Source: Fibrisoma limi BUZ 3
GTDB taxonomy: Bacteria; Bacteroidota; Bacteroidia; Cytophagales; Spirosomataceae
Reading direction: 5' to 3'
NCBI RefSeq assembly: GCF_000296815.2
Contig: NZ_CAIT01000009.1
Span: 62,001 to 126,000, forward strand
DNA: 64,000 nt
How positions within the stretch are numbered: position 1 is the first letter of the stretch; each line of letters opens with the position of its first letter. A model generated the notes under the pieces. That model worked only from the letters and a program-made list of their open reading frames with translations. It ran no database searches and had not been told where the DNA came from. This document shows positions 40,391-49,234 of this stretch, in pieces. A program made the position numbers and the translations under genes.

Positions 40391-41878
40391 TTAGACAAAC
40401 AACATCCCGGTCCCCTCAAAAGTTGGCCCAAACCCCAGCGACTGCACGTTCGTGGCCAGCAGCCGGATCATCGCTTCGGCACGGGCCGCATTCCGGGGCA
40501 TGCTCAGAATGGCCGACTCGGCCGAGAGCAACCGGGCTGCTATGCCCGCAGCCATGGGACAGGCCATGGACGTACCACTGAAGGGGGCATACCCACTCGG
40601 CACCGTCGACACGATGCCGACACCCGGCGCAATGAAGTCAACCTCGGGACCAATGTTGGAAAAAGCCGCTACGAAATTCTTTTTGTCAGTACCAAACGGA
40701 GCCGCTACGTTCGGCGCATCGGTTGTGTTAGCCGGGAACGTTCCTTTCCGGCCCATAGCCCCCACAGCCAGCGACAGGGAGAACGAAGCCGGAAAGCTCA
40801 CCGGTTCGCGGCCGTCGTTGCCGGTAGCCACAAAGCAGATGGTACCGTTTTCGTGCGCGAACGTAATGGCGTCCTCAGTTGCGTCGTCGGGTGAGCCACC
40901 GCCAAGACTCATGTTAATAATGTCGCAGCCATCCGCTACGGCCTGCTCAATGGCTTTGATAATGGCGAAATTCGACGCGCCCTCACTGTCCCGCCCAAAT
41001 ACGCGGTACACATACAGGTCAACATCCGGTGCTACACCCCGCACACCCGTCGGGGGCGTTCCGCGGGCGGCAATGATCCCCGCTACGTGAGTACCGTGTT
41101 CGTCAACGTCGGCAAAATCGGCTGGGTCTTCGCCCGTTACGGTGCTGGCGCCCCCGGCAACCACCAGATCCGGGTGTGGCCCCGTTCCGGTATCAATTAC
41201 GCCTACTTTCACCCCTCGTCCGGCGGGTTCGTCCTCCGGTCCTGCCGGGTAGAAAAAACCTTTCGCATCCGGTACGTCGAGCTTAACCGGCTGTAGTTGG
41301 AGCACATCGTTATTTTTTAGCGTAATGTTCTTTCGCCAGAGACTCCACAGACCGGCCTTCGGATAAACGAAGAGTTGTTCAAGCGTACGATTGCCTACAT
41401 TTCTGAACCGCACTACGCCCTGTGCATCGGACGTAGCCTGTTCGCCTTCGCGCTGCTCGAAATCCGTAAACGCCACCACGATTGCGCCCGCTACCGGCCG
41501 ATTCGTACGAGCTTCCGTCAGCCGAATCCGTATGGATACCTGGGGCTGATTCGCCAGTGGGGTGGGTTTCCGATTAACTTCGTAACGCCACCGCTGCGGG
41601 AAGTAAAATACCTCCGGCACGATCCGCAACCCCGGTAGTTGTGCCCGGAGTTCAGGCAGGTCGCTTTCGGGCAGCCGAATCAGTTTCGCTCCCCGCGGAC
41701 CACTGGTATCCAGCACTACGGCCTGTTGGGGCAGGTCGCTGTCCAGTACGTCGTCCAGGTGCGTATCAATTTTTAACCTGGCCAGGGTAGATAATGTGGC
41801 TGACACCGATGGGTCATCAGGAAACCGTACACCTGTTCTGGGTAATAGAATGTAGTGTTGATACGTGCGTTTAGCCAT
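40391..41878 (-). CDS. S8-family serine peptidase without signal peptide, with inserted beta domain
   Basis: This 495-residue subtilase has a complete catalytic triad: D229 (VGVIDTGTG), H261 (DEHGTHVAG) and S437 (FSGTSMACP), with the oxyanion Asn in ATGNDG (N354). No signal peptide precedes it (MAKRTYQHYILLP), so it is probably cytosolic. Residues 1-100 look like a propeptide-like alpha/beta domain, and 110-200 form an Ig/regulatory-like beta domain (VSIRIRLTEARTNRPVAGAIVVAF). The catalytic domain fills the rest. The downstream small protein resembles the N-terminal domain. It may be a controlled intracellular protease, but substrate and trigger are unknown. Confidence 0.9.
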   Translation of the reverse strand: MAKRTYQHYILLPRTGVRFPDDPSVSATLSTLARLKIDTHLDDVLDSDLPQQAVVLDTSGPRGAKLIRLPESDLPELRAQLPGLRIVPEVFYFPQRWRYEVNRKPTPLANQPQVSIRIRLTEARTNRPVAGAIVVAFTDFEQREGEQATSDAQGVVRFRNVGNRTLEQLFVYPKAGLWSLWRKNITLKNNDVLQLQPVKLDVPDAKGFFYPAGPEDEPAGRGVKVGVIDTGTGPHPDLVVAGGASTVTGEDPADFADVDEHGTHVAGIIAARGTPPTGVRGVAPDVDLYVYRVFGRDSEGASNFAIIKAIEQAVADGCDIINMSLGGGSPDDATEDAITFAHENGTICFVATGNDGREPVSFPASFSLSLAVGAMGRKGTFPANTTDAPNVAAPFGTDKKNFVAAFSNIGPEVDFIAPGVGIVSTVPSGYAPFSGTSMACPMAAGIAARLLSAESAILSMPRNAARAEAMIRLLATNVQSLGFGPTFEGTGMLFV

Positions 41879-42040
41879 GTCAATACGTCTGATAGATGGG
41901 AGTGATGTTGCCTTTTTCTCGCCCCGAGAGAGTCATTGCTATGATAAGTAAACGATCCGTTTCATTCAGAACGAAACATTTGCCGGATTGTACACATACA
42001 TTAACTCATATGGACAGGCATTTGCTTCAACTTAGCCAAC

Positions 42041-42068
42041 AAAAAACCCCGTCCGATTACGAACGGGG
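42041..42068 (-). terminator. intrinsic terminator after the small exported protein gene
   Basis: A 6-bp CCCCGT/ACGGGG stem (42047-42052 with 42063-42068) and a 10-nt loop are followed on the minus strand by TTTTTTG. Confidence 0.8.
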
Positions 42069-42092
42069 TAAGGATTTAGGACCAACTTTCAA

Positions 42093-42491
42093 TTAATTCA
42101 TCGAAACTGTACGCACGGGTTCAACCGGCGTTTTGGTGGACAGCGTAACGTTCTTCGTAATGGTCTCAATCCCATTCGTCACTTCAACCAGGTACTCCCC
42201 ATCGGGCAGTTCACTTACATTCAGTTTTACGCGGAGCGTTGCCTCTTTTTTGCCAACGTGCTGGCTGTACAGTACCGTTCCGTCGGCTTCTTTCAGCCGG
42301 ATGTCGACGTGTCCGCCGGCAGCTTTATCGACGATGACATTCAAACGAGTGCCGTCAACAGAAGAAAACATACCGACCTGGTAGGTGGCAGGAGCCGTCG
42401 GGCGCGTCGGCGCTTTGATTTCGACAGGCTTGGCAAAGGTGGCTGTGCTTAAAGCAAGAGCAAGGGCGAAAGTGTTAATGAGCGTTTTCAT
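42093..42491 (-). CDS. small exported beta-sandwich protein
   Basis: This 132-residue protein starts at ATG 42491 with a signal peptide (MKTLINTFALALALSTATFA). The mature part is one all-beta domain (GTRLNVIVDKAAGGHVDIRLKEADGTVLYS, then LNVSELPDGEYLVEVTNG). This is the pattern of small Ig-like modules such as those in DUF3244-type or sorting-domain-like proteins of Bacteroidota, but it lacks a canonical T9SS sorting end. It is transcribed divergently from pgeF and has its own promoter box and terminator. The function is unknown. Confidence 0.65.
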   Translation of the reverse strand: MKTLINTFALALALSTATFAKPVEIKAPTRPTAPATYQVGMFSSVDGTRLNVIVDKAAGGHVDIRLKEADGTVLYSQHVGKKEATLRVKLNVSELPDGEYLVEVTNGIETITKNVTLSTKTPVEPVRTVSMN

Positions 42492-42563
42492 CGTATTTGT
42501 TGTGTAAGAAGGTTGAACATCAGTTGTTGAAATGGATCGGGCTTTTCTGCCTGATTGATGTAT

Positions 42564-42571
42564 CAAAGGTA
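42564..42571 (-). promoter_or_regulatory. -7 box TACCTTTG (minus strand)
   Basis: Full match to TAnnTTTG read on the minus strand, 73 nt upstream of the ATG of the small exported protein gene. Confidence 0.5.
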
Positions 42572-42715
42572 GAAGCAAAACCGGGTACCTTGCATTACAA
42601 ACTACCGGGACGGTCATCTGACTTGATAAACGGACGAAAGTCTGTATGCCTGAGCGAACGGTCTGCGGGTCATATTGCGTTGTATGGCCATCGACGTACT
42701 CAAACTCAGATATAC

Positions 42716-43486
42716 ATGTTGCCATCAACTGCCATCAACGGCTCTTTTTTTCGCGTTCCTGCCATCTTTGCCGCAACTAATACGGTTGTGGCGGCAGAGA
42801 GCACCCGACACGGGGGGGTTAGCCAGTGGCCGTTTGCTTCCCTGAACCTCGGCATCAACACAGCCGACGAGCCGGCCCATGTTGAGGAAAACCGCCGACG
42901 CTTTTTCGACGCACTGGGTGTCGATGCGAGCCGGTTTGCCTCGTCGCACCAGGTTCACGGCACGGAGGTGCTGCACGTAACCGAGCCTGGCCGCTATGAG
43001 GGCTACGATGCCCTGATCACCAATGAACCGGATCTGCTGTTGGGCGTGACCGTTGCCGACTGTGTTCCAATTCTGATCTATGACCTGGCAAATCAAGCCG
43101 TTGCGGCTATTCACGCCGGTTGGCGAGGTACCGTGGGCGGTATCGTTACCAAAACCCTGGAGACTATGCGCGCGGAGTTCGGTACGTCGGGCAGTACCTG
43201 CTACGCGTACGTAGGCACCTGCATCGATGAAACGGCCTTTGAAGTTGGCCCCGACGTAGCCGAGCAGTTTGCCGCCGAATTCAAGCGAATTGATCCGTAT
43301 ACGGAAAAGATTTATGTGAATCTGAAATCGGCCAATACCAAACCGTTGGTCGACTTCGGCATTCCCACCGCGCAGATCAGTATTTCTACGTTCTCGACGG
43401 TACTTAATAATGATGATTATTACTCATTTCGAGCGGAAAAAGGACAAACCGGCCGGATGCTCGCTGTAATTGGGCTACGGAACTAA
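42716..43486 (+). CDS. pgeF: PgeF/YlmD laccase-domain protein (purine nucleoside hydrolysis/phosphorolysis family)
   Basis: This 256-residue protein of the multicopper-oxidase-like laccase-domain family has the conserved zinc/metal residues in SSHQVHGTEV, TVADCVPIL and AIHAGWRGTVGGIV. Bacterial members act on purine nucleosides (adenosine phosphorylase/deaminase) and have been linked to peptidoglycan precursor editing; which activity applies here is unknown. I chose the ATG at 42716: the annotated domain starts soon after (PAIFAATNTVVAAESTRHGGVS), and the upstream in-frame stretch overlaps the divergent promoter region and is low in conservation-like features. Confidence 0.9.
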   Translation: MLPSTAINGSFFRVPAIFAATNTVVAAESTRHGGVSQWPFASLNLGINTADEPAHVEENRRRFFDALGVDASRFASSHQVHGTEVLHVTEPGRYEGYDALITNEPDLLLGVTVADCVPILIYDLANQAVAAIHAGWRGTVGGIVTKTLETMRAEFGTSGSTCYAYVGTCIDETAFEVGPDVAEQFAAEFKRIDPYTEKIYVNLKSANTKPLVDFGIPTAQISISTFSTVLNNDDYYSFRAEKGQTGRMLAVIGLRN

Positions 43487-43553
43487 AACAAAATTTAAAA
43501 AGACTGGTTGTATAGTGTGTTTTCAAACATGTTTCACTCAACGTTATACAATC

Positions 43554-43796
43554 ATGGGTATCTTAGTCTCAATCCTGGTAGGTGCCATTGCCGGCTGGCT
43601 GGCTGACCTCGTTTTCAAACGTTTTTCATTCTCACTGCTGGTTGAAATCCTGCTTGGTATCGCTGGTGGTTTCGTAGGTGGCTGGATCTTCGGCCGCTCA
43701 ACGGGTCTTCTGGACAATATTCTGACGTCGTTTGTAGGTGCCGTTATCATTCTCGGTATTGCCGCGCTGATAAAAGGTTCTCGCCGGACGGTGTAA
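43554..43796 (+). CDS. GlsB/YeaQ/YmgE-family small membrane protein
   Basis: This 80-residue protein is three closely packed hydrophobic helices rich in glycine: ILVGAIAGWLADLVF (about 6-20), LLVEILLGIAGGFVGGWIFG (about 28-47) and FVGAVIILGIAALIKG (about 60-75). These are the hallmarks of the transglycosylase-associated / GlsB stress-response family. Members are induced by envelope or general stress in several bacteria, but the molecular role is undefined. The start is the ATG at 43554. Directly after the stop lies a long hairpin that separates it from the convergent acyl-CoA dehydrogenase gene. Confidence 0.9.
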   Translation: MGILVSILVGAIAGWLADLVFKRFSFSLLVEILLGIAGGFVGGWIFGRSTGLLDNILTSFVGAVIILGIAALIKGSRRTV

Positions 43797-43806
43797 ATCA
43801 AGAATC

Positions 43807-43882
43807 AGAAAAGGAGGAGGGAGTAAGGGAGAAAAGGAACTAGTAAAATAGTCCTTACTCCTTTACTCGCTCCTCCTTTTCT
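43807..43882. terminator. long inverted repeat between convergent genes
   Basis: The outer arms 43807-43819 and 43870-43882 pair perfectly over 13 bp; pairing continues inward after one mismatch. It lies between the stops of the GlsB-like gene (43796) and acyl-CoA dehydrogenase (43888). It is most likely a bidirectional transcription stop, with a purine-rich plus strand. Confidence 0.75.
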
Positions 43883-43887
43883 GCTAT

Positions 43888-45039
43888 CTATTTTAAAATC
43901 TGCCGCGAAATCACCAGTTTCTGAATTTCGCTGGTTCCTTCGCCGATTGTGCAAAGCTTCGCATCGCGGTAAAACTTCTCCACCGGAAAATCCTTCACGT
44001 ACCCGTACCCCCCGAAAATCTGAACGGCTTCATTGGCCACTTTCACGGCCGTTTCGGACGCAAATAATTTGGCCATGGCCGATTCTTTCGTAGTGGTTTT
44101 TCCCTGATCTTTCAGATCGGCGGCCTGGAACGTCAGCAGCCGGGCCGCTTCGATATCGGTAGCCAGATCGGCAAGTTTAAACGCAATGGCCTGAAAGCTG
44201 GCAATTGGCTGGCCGAACTGCCTGCGCTCCTGCGCATACTGGAGAGCAGCTTCATACGCACCCTGGGCAATCCCTAAACTTAGAGCCGCAATGGAAATCC
44301 GGCCTCCGTCGAGTACTTTCAATGACTGCACAAACCCATCGCCGACTTCGCCCAGGCGCTGGCTATCCGGAATCCGGCAATCGTCGAACAACATCTCGGC
44401 CGTTTCGGATGCCCGCATACCGAGCTTATCTTCCTTACGTCCTCCCTCAAAGCCGGGTGTTCCCCGTTCGACCACAAACGCAGTGGCATTGTGAGACGTA
44501 TTGGGTTCACCCGTTCGGGCGATTACCACCGCTACATCGCCGGTTTTGCCGTGGGTGATGAAGTTTTTAGCTCCGTTCAGCACCCAGTGGTCGCCCTCGC
44601 GAACAGCCGTTGTGCGCATGTTGCCCGCATCGGAGCCGGTGTTGGGTTCGGTCAGTCCCCACGCGCCGATCCATTCGCCGGTGGCCAGGCGGGGCAGATA
44701 CGTTTGCTTCTGCGTTTCGTTACCGAATAATAAAATATGGTTGGTGCAAAGAGAGTTATGGGCTGCCATTGATAAGCCCACCGATCCGTCAACCCGGGCC
44801 AGTTCTGCAATGGCCGTTACATACTCACGGTAACCCAGGCCAGTACCACCGTAATTGACCGGCACCAGCATACCCATTAGCCCTTGCTCACCCAGATGCC
44901 GAAACAGATCAGCCGGAAAATGCTGTGCTTCGTCCCACTGCCGAACATTCGGCCGAATCAACCGTTCACTCAACTCTCGTACCGACTGAGCAATTAATTG
45001 TGTAGTGTCTACTTGGTTTTCTACAATTTCGCTAACCAT
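43888..45039 (-). CDS. acyl-CoA dehydrogenase
   Basis: This 383-residue FAD enzyme has the three ACAD domains. The N-terminal helical part includes [30 protein letters not shown]. The middle beta domain includes [20 protein letters not shown] (FAD/acyl binding) and [13 protein letters not shown]. The C-terminal helical domain ends with the catalytic-base segment [12 protein letters not shown] (Glu at about 366). Length and motifs fit short/branched-chain or butyryl-type dehydrogenases that introduce the alpha-beta double bond in fatty- or amino-acid catabolism, with electrons passed to ETF. The chain-length preference cannot be assigned. It is a single gene on the minus strand. Confidence 0.93.
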   Translation of the reverse strand: MVSEIVENQVDTTQLIAQSVRELSERLIRPNVRQWDEAQHFPADLFRHLGEQGLMGMLVPVNYGGTGLGYREYVTAIAELARVDGSVGLSMAAHNSLCTNHILLFGNETQKQTYLPRLATGEWIGAWGLTEPNTGSDAGNMRTTAVREGDHWVLNGAKNFITHGKTGDVAVVIARTGEPNTSHNATAFVVERGTPGFEGGRKEDKLGMRASETAEMLFDDCRIPDSQRLGEVGDGFVQSLKVLDGGRISIAALSLGIAQGAYEAALQYAQERRQFGQPIASFQAIAFKLADLATDIEAARLLTFQAADLKDQGKTTTKESAMAKLFASETAVKVANEAVQIFGGYGYVKDFPVEKFYRDAKLCTIGEGTSEIQKLVISRQILK

Positions 45040-45342
45040 ATGTTTGACTTTCTGATGAAGTGATTTCCTTGTAAGTTCGTTTTTTTAGCGGTAAAATCCA
45101 ACCGCTTCTTACCTAACTTCTAATACGGATAAATGGGCGGCAAAGTTTTAAAATTCAGAGATTAACCGTCCAGAAAATTTTTCACCAAGCCAATTATTAA
45201 CATTTAAACAAAATCGGTAACTTTCGCAGACTTTCTTATCAGGCTATGGAGCCTGGTAAATCAACTTAGTTTTATAGGTATTGTGTCAGCTACCGGTGAG
45301 TCACTATTCGGGCAAATCCGTAGGCGCTTATTGAAAAACTCC
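45040..45342. other. divergent intergenic region, acyl-CoA dehydrogenase / ugd
   Basis: This AT-rich 377-nt spacer (to 45416) holds the leader of both divergent genes. A plausible -7 box for ugd lies at 45343-45350. I see no small RNA hairpin with a T-tract and no conserved ORF. Confidence 0.45.
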
Positions 45343-45350
45343 TATTTTTG
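45343..45350 (+). promoter_or_regulatory. -7 box TATTTTTG for ugd
   Basis: Full match to TAnnTTTG, 66 nt before the ugd ATG. A clear -33 TTG at the usual distance is not seen. Confidence 0.5.
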
Positions 45351-45416
45351 TAACATCTCCCTGGTTCGCCCGGGCATTATTTATCAACGATCGAAAGCTT
45401 TATCAAATAACTCTAT

Positions 45417-46748
45417 ATGAAATTAGCAGTCGTAGGAACCGGATACGTGGGGCTTGTCACTGGGACTTGTTTCGCGGAGACTGGCAATCAGGTTACGTGT
45501 GTCGACATCGACGAGCGTAAAGTCGAAAAACTGAACAACGGTATCATCCCCATTTACGAACCGGGTCTGGACGTACTGTTCCACCGCAACGTAGAAGAAG
45601 GTCGCCTTAAATTTACGACCGATCTGGCCGAGGGGATCAAAGGGGCCGAAGTGATCTTTCTGGCGCTGCCAACGCCCCCTGGCGAAGATGGCTCAGCCGA
45701 CCTGAAGTACATCCTGAAAGTATCCAGCGACCTGGGCCCGATCCTGAACCAGTACGTGGTGGTGGTCGACAAGAGCACGGTACCGGTCGGAACGGCCGAA
45801 AAGGTTCATGCCCACATTGCCGATAACGCCAAGGTTGAGTTCGACGTTGTCTCGAACCCGGAGTTCCTGCGCGAAGGTGTAGCCGTAGAAGATTTCATGA
45901 AACCCGACCGCGTTGTGATCGGTACTCGCTCTGAACGGGCTAAGGGTGTGATGAACCGGCTTTACGCTCCGCTGGTCCGCCAGGGTAACCCGGTCATCTT
46001 CATGGATGAGCGGTCGGCCGAAATGACCAAGTATGCCGCCAACGCTTTTCTCGCCACCAAGATCACGTTCATGAACGAGATCGCCAACCTGTGTGAGCGG
46101 GTAGGTGCAAACGTTGACGACATCCGTCGGGGTATTGGCACCGACAGCCGGATCGGCAAGCGGTTCCTGTTCGCAGGGATTGGTTACGGCGGAAGCTGCT
46201 TCCCGAAAGACGTACAGGCGCTGGCGAAAACGGCCGAGGACTACCAGTACGATTTCAAAGTGCTGAAGTCGGTAATGCAGGTGAACTACTCCCAGAAAAC
46301 GAAGCTGATCCCGCAGATTGTTGAGCACTTTGAAGGGAACCTGCGCGGCAAGACCATCGCCATATGGGGACTGGCCTTCAAGCCGTATACCGACGACATT
46401 CGTGAGGCTCCTGCGCTGGATAACATCAGAGCACTGCTCGAAGCGGGTGCAAAGGTGACAGCCTACGACCCCGAAGCAATGGACAACGTGCGAAATATTC
46501 TGGGTAACCAGATTACCTTTGCGCATACGTCATACGCAGCCCTCGACGATGCCGACGCACTGGTGATCATGACGGAGTGGCCGTTGTTCCGCACGCCGGA
46601 TTTTGATAAGATGAACCTGCTGCTGAAGAACAAGGTGATTTTCGACGGCCGGAACGTATACGAAGTTGACCAGATGCGCGAACTGGGCTATACGTACTAT
46701 AGCATCGGTCGTGAGGCCGTCAACGTATCGGTCGAACAGAAAGTATAA
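45417..46748 (+). CDS. ugd: UDP-glucose 6-dehydrogenase
   Basis: This 443-residue enzyme oxidises UDP-glucose to UDP-glucuronate with two NAD+. Seen are the N-terminal GxGxxG (VGTGYVGLVTGTCFAE, residues 6-21), LPTPPGEDGSADLKYI, the catalytic cysteine in GYGGSCFPKD (C261), and the C-terminal domain with WGLAFKPYTDDIREAPALD. The length is normal. The next gene, 106 nt downstream on the same strand, encodes a UDP-glucuronate decarboxylase-like enzyme, so the two form a UDP-glucose to UDP-xylose pathway. These sugars probably supply cell-surface glycans, possibly including the exopolysaccharide locus at 16-28 kb (inference). A 19-bp inverted repeat separates the genes. Confidence 0.95.
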   Translation: MKLAVVGTGYVGLVTGTCFAETGNQVTCVDIDERKVEKLNNGIIPIYEPGLDVLFHRNVEEGRLKFTTDLAEGIKGAEVIFLALPTPPGEDGSADLKYILKVSSDLGPILNQYVVVVDKSTVPVGTAEKVHAHIADNAKVEFDVVSNPEFLREGVAVEDFMKPDRVVIGTRSERAKGVMNRLYAPLVRQGNPVIFMDERSAEMTKYAANAFLATKITFMNEIANLCERVGANVDDIRRGIGTDSRIGKRFLFAGIGYGGSCFPKDVQALAKTAEDYQYDFKVLKSVMQVNYSQKTKLIPQIVEHFEGNLRGKTIAIWGLAFKPYTDDIREAPALDNIRALLEAGAKVTAYDPEAMDNVRNILGNQITFAHTSYAALDDADALVIMTEWPLFRTPDFDKMNLLLKNKVIFDGRNVYEVDQMRELGYTYYSIGREAVNVSVEQKV

Positions 46749-46760
46749 GCTATTACGGTC

Positions 46761-46824
46761 TACGGTATGCGGTTTACGGACGATGCTGCTCATTTAGGCT
46801 GCACACCGTAAACCGCATACCGTA
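46761..46824. repeat. 19-bp inverted repeat between ugd and the decarboxylase gene
   Basis: The perfect arms 46761-46779 and 46806-46824 flank a 26-nt loop. It starts 12 nt after the ugd stop. The plus-strand tail lacks a T-run, so it is more likely an mRNA processing or stabilising element, or a mobile hairpin, than a full terminator. The word GGTTTACGG recurs in the hairpin at 53787. Confidence 0.75.
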
Positions 46825-46854
46825 AACTGTATGTATGAACCATAAACCTAGTCA

Positions 46855-47835
46855 ATGAAGCGCGTTTTAATTACCGGCGGAGCCGGTTTTCTGGGTTCGC
46901 ACCTGTGCGACCGATTCATCAGGGAAGGGTACCACGTTATTGCGATGGATAACCTCATTACGGGCGATATCCGCAACATCGAGCACCTGTTCCACCTACC
47001 GAACTTCGAATTTTACCACCACGACGTTTCCAAGTTCATTCACGTTCCGGGCGAACTGGATTACATTCTGCATTTTGCTTCACCAGCCAGCCCCATCGAT
47101 TACCTAAAAATCCCGATTCAGACCCTGAAAGTCGGATCGCTGGGCATCCACAATTGCCTCGGTCTGGCACGCGTAAAAGGCGCTCGTGTCCTGATCGCGT
47201 CTACGTCGGAGGTGTACGGTGATCCAACGGTTCACCCCCAGAACGAAGACTATTGGGGTAACGTAAACCCGGTCGGCCCACGTGGCGTATACGACGAAGC
47301 GAAGCGGTTTCAGGAAGCCATGACGATGGCCTACCATACCTACCACGGGCTGGAAACCCGGATTGTCCGGATCTTTAACACCTACGGTCCCCGGATGCGG
47401 TTGAACGACGGCCGTGTGCTGCCGGCTTTCATTGGCCAGGCGCTACGGGGTGAAGACCTGACCGTATTCGGTGATGGTAGCCAGACGCGCTCCTTTTGCT
47501 ACGTTGATGATCTGGTTGAAGGAATTTACCGGCTGTTGCTCAGCGACTACCCCTACCCTGTCAACATCGGCAACCCGTCGGAGATTACGATCAAAGAATT
47601 TGGCGAAGAGATTATAAAGTTAACGGGCACCTCACAGAAGCTGGTGTTCAAGCCACTGCCGCAGGACGACCCCAAACAGCGACAACCGGACATTACCCGG
47701 GCTAAAGCTATCCTCGGCTGGGAGCCGCAGGTAGCGCGGGCGGAAGGGCTGCGCATCACGTACGACTACTTTAAAAGCCTGCCGGAAGAAGAGTTATACA
47801 GGGCTGCGTATCACCGTGAGTTTGTGAAGAAATAA
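46855..47835 (+). CDS. UDP-glucuronate decarboxylase (UDP-xylose synthase) type SDR
   Basis: This 326-residue extended SDR has the Rossmann motif [14 protein letters not shown] (6-19), the YxxxK pair Y146/K150 in [10 protein letters not shown], and the Ser/Thr of [33 protein letters not shown] is diagnostic of UXS enzymes, as is [18 protein letters not shown]. It should convert UDP-glucuronate, made by the upstream gene, to UDP-xylose with internal NAD+ recycling. dTDP-glucose dehydratases share the fold, but the SPASPIDY and [11 protein letters not shown] segments favour UXS. It is followed by a T-rich tail and terminator. Confidence 0.9.
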   Translation: MKRVLITGGAGFLGSHLCDRFIREGYHVIAMDNLITGDIRNIEHLFHLPNFEFYHHDVSKFIHVPGELDYILHFASPASPIDYLKIPIQTLKVGSLGIHNCLGLARVKGARVLIASTSEVYGDPTVHPQNEDYWGNVNPVGPRGVYDEAKRFQEAMTMAYHTYHGLETRIVRIFNTYGPRMRLNDGRVLPAFIGQALRGEDLTVFGDGSQTRSFCYVDDLVEGIYRLLLSDYPYPVNIGNPSEITIKEFGEEIIKLTGTSQKLVFKPLPQDDPKQRQPDITRAKAILGWEPQVARAEGLRITYDYFKSLPEEELYRAAYHREFVKK

Positions 47836-47865
47836 CCCAATTAGTGACGTTTTTGTAAAAAATTT

Positions 47866-47919
47866 TTGTACTTTTACAGCAGTAACTGCCTTGAGCAGTA
47901 CACCTTTAGCTGTCTGATG
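47866..47919 (+). other. possible small transcript start region
   Basis: TACTTTTA (47869-47876, one base off TAnnTTTG) is followed by a 5-bp hairpin (47885-47899) and then a strong terminator at 47920. Either this is the 3' UTR of the decarboxylase gene, or a separate RNA of about 75-80 nt starts here. No protein is credible. Confidence 0.3.
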
Positions 47920-47955
47920 AAAACCTGCGGGCCATGTTGTGCGCAGGTTTTTTTT
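47920..47955 (+). terminator. strong intrinsic terminator
   Basis: A 10-bp stem (47920-47929 with 47942-47951) has a 12-nt loop and a run of eight T residues (47948-47955). It ends the ugd-decarboxylase transcript or a small RNA. Confidence 0.9.
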
Positions 47956-47980
47956 GGTCCGTACAGTGCGTACGGACCAA
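47954..47980. repeat. second hairpin adjoining the terminator
   Basis: A perfect 11-bp inverted repeat (TTGGTCCGTAC / GTACGGACCAA) with a 5-nt loop shares the T-tract of the preceding terminator. It may act as a fail-safe stop between the convergent genes. Confidence 0.7.
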
Positions 47981-48020
47981 CCTACAAGTATTCACCCCTC
48001 TGTTACTATTTGCTCATCAA

Positions 48021-49169
48021 TCAGCTCAGCCGATCTTTGAAGCTTTCGTAGCCATACGAACGTACCAGTTGAAATGAATTGTTGGGTTTCCAGATACCAA
48101 TGGAAGGCAATCCTACTCCGTTGAACGTAGTGGTTTTCACCATTGTGTAATGAATCATGTCGTCGAAGATTAGCTTATCACCCACGGCCAACGGCTCGTC
48201 AAACGAGTAGTCGCCCATGAAGTCGCCTGCCAGACAGGTCATACCACCCAGCCGATACGTCGGTTTATCGGCCACCGGTTCGTGGTAGGCTCCAATGATC
48301 CGGGGTTTATACGGCATCTCGAGTGTATCGGGCATATGGGCCGCAAACGACGTATCAAGAATGGCTACGTCGATCCCCTGGCTGTTGAACGCGTCCAGCA
48401 CCGTCGAAACCAGTACACCCGTTTGCCAGGCAATGGCCGAACCGGGTTCCATGATGACGTGAACGTTGTATTTTTCCCGAAAGGCAGTCAGTAAGCCAAT
48501 CAGGTGATTGGTATCATAGCCTTCGCGGGTCATCAAATGCCCACCACCCAGATTCACCCATTTGGCCTGATGCAGCAGATCACCAAAACGACTTTCGAGG
48601 GCTTCGAGCGTGCGCTCAAGGGTATAGGAGTCGTTTTCACAGAGTGTATGAAAATGAATACCTTCCAGCCCCTCCGGCAACTGGTCGGGCAGGTGGTCGC
48701 GCGTAACACCGAGCCGCGACCCCGGTACGCAGGGATTATACATATCCGTGGCCACCTCGGAATATTGCGGATTGACACGAATGCCGCACGAAACCCCAGC
48801 CGCTACGGCCCGCGCCCCAAATCGCTCCCACTGGCTCCACGAGTTGAACGTAAGGTGACTGCTCCGCTCCAGTACGTCGTCAAACTCATCGTCGCGGTAA
48901 GCCGGGATGTACGTGTGTGCTTTCACACCCATGTACTCGTTGACGAGTTTGATCTCGTTCAGCGAACTGGCCGTTGCTCCGCTCAGGTATTCATGCACAA
49001 TCGGAAAGGCGCTGAACATGGAGAAGGCTTTGAGCGCCAGAATAATTTGTACACCGGCCGCCTGCTGTACGCCGTTGATTAAGTCAAGATTCTGGCGCAG
49101 CTTCGCTTCTTCGAGAACAAAACAGGGGGATGGAATTGTATGGACGTTTTCGCGTAAGATCGTATTCAT
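48021..49169 (-). CDS. nspC: carboxynorspermidine / carboxyspermidine decarboxylase
   Basis: This 382-residue PLP enzyme has an alanine-racemase-like fold. PLP lysine K47 lies in ILALKAFSMF; other motifs are HFHTLCE, VNLGGGHLMT, EPGSAIAWQTG and the C-terminal GGMTCLAGDFMGDY, with the conserved Cys-x-x-x-Asp specific to NspC. It decarboxylates the carboxy-polyamine made by the dehydrogenase encoded at 50535-51749. I chose the ATG at 49169; the only upstream in-frame start is a TTG. A perfect -7 box ends 5 nt before this ATG, so the gene may also have its own, essentially leaderless, transcript. Confidence 0.93.
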   Translation of the reverse strand: MNTILRENVHTIPSPCFVLEEAKLRQNLDLINGVQQAAGVQIILALKAFSMFSAFPIVHEYLSGATASSLNEIKLVNEYMGVKAHTYIPAYRDDEFDDVLERSSHLTFNSWSQWERFGARAVAAGVSCGIRVNPQYSEVATDMYNPCVPGSRLGVTRDHLPDQLPEGLEGIHFHTLCENDSYTLERTLEALESRFGDLLHQAKWVNLGGGHLMTREGYDTNHLIGLLTAFREKYNVHVIMEPGSAIAWQTGVLVSTVLDAFNSQGIDVAILDTSFAAHMPDTLEMPYKPRIIGAYHEPVADKPTYRLGGMTCLAGDFMGDYSFDEPLAVGDKLIFDDMIHYTMVKTTTFNGVGLPSIGIWKPNNSFQLVRSYGYESFKDRLS

Positions 49170-49173
49170 GCTG

Positions 49174-49181
49174 CAAAGGTA
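49174..49181 (-). promoter_or_regulatory. -7 box TACCTTTG immediately before nspC
   Basis: Full consensus on the minus strand, ending 4-5 nt before the ATG at 49169. If it is used, the transcript would begin at or within a base or two of the start codon. Confidence 0.45.
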
Positions 49182-49234
49182 CGGCCTTTCCCTTCCTCCC
49201 CCAACTGCAATAACCCTGCTGTTTGCCAAACCAA

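Noticed and set aside
42085-42100. A further TTCATCGAA resembling the shared exopolysaccharide element
   Set aside because: It lies at the 3' end of a coding region, lacks the A-rich half and has no -7 box at the right distance.
42497-42715. N-terminal extension of the PgeF-family protein
   Set aside because: The in-frame extension overlaps the divergent promoter region of the small exported protein and has no domain; ATG 42716 gives the normal family length.
45693-46526. 277-codon open frame antisense to ugd
   Set aside because: Shadow frame of a highly conserved enzyme; no family resemblance.
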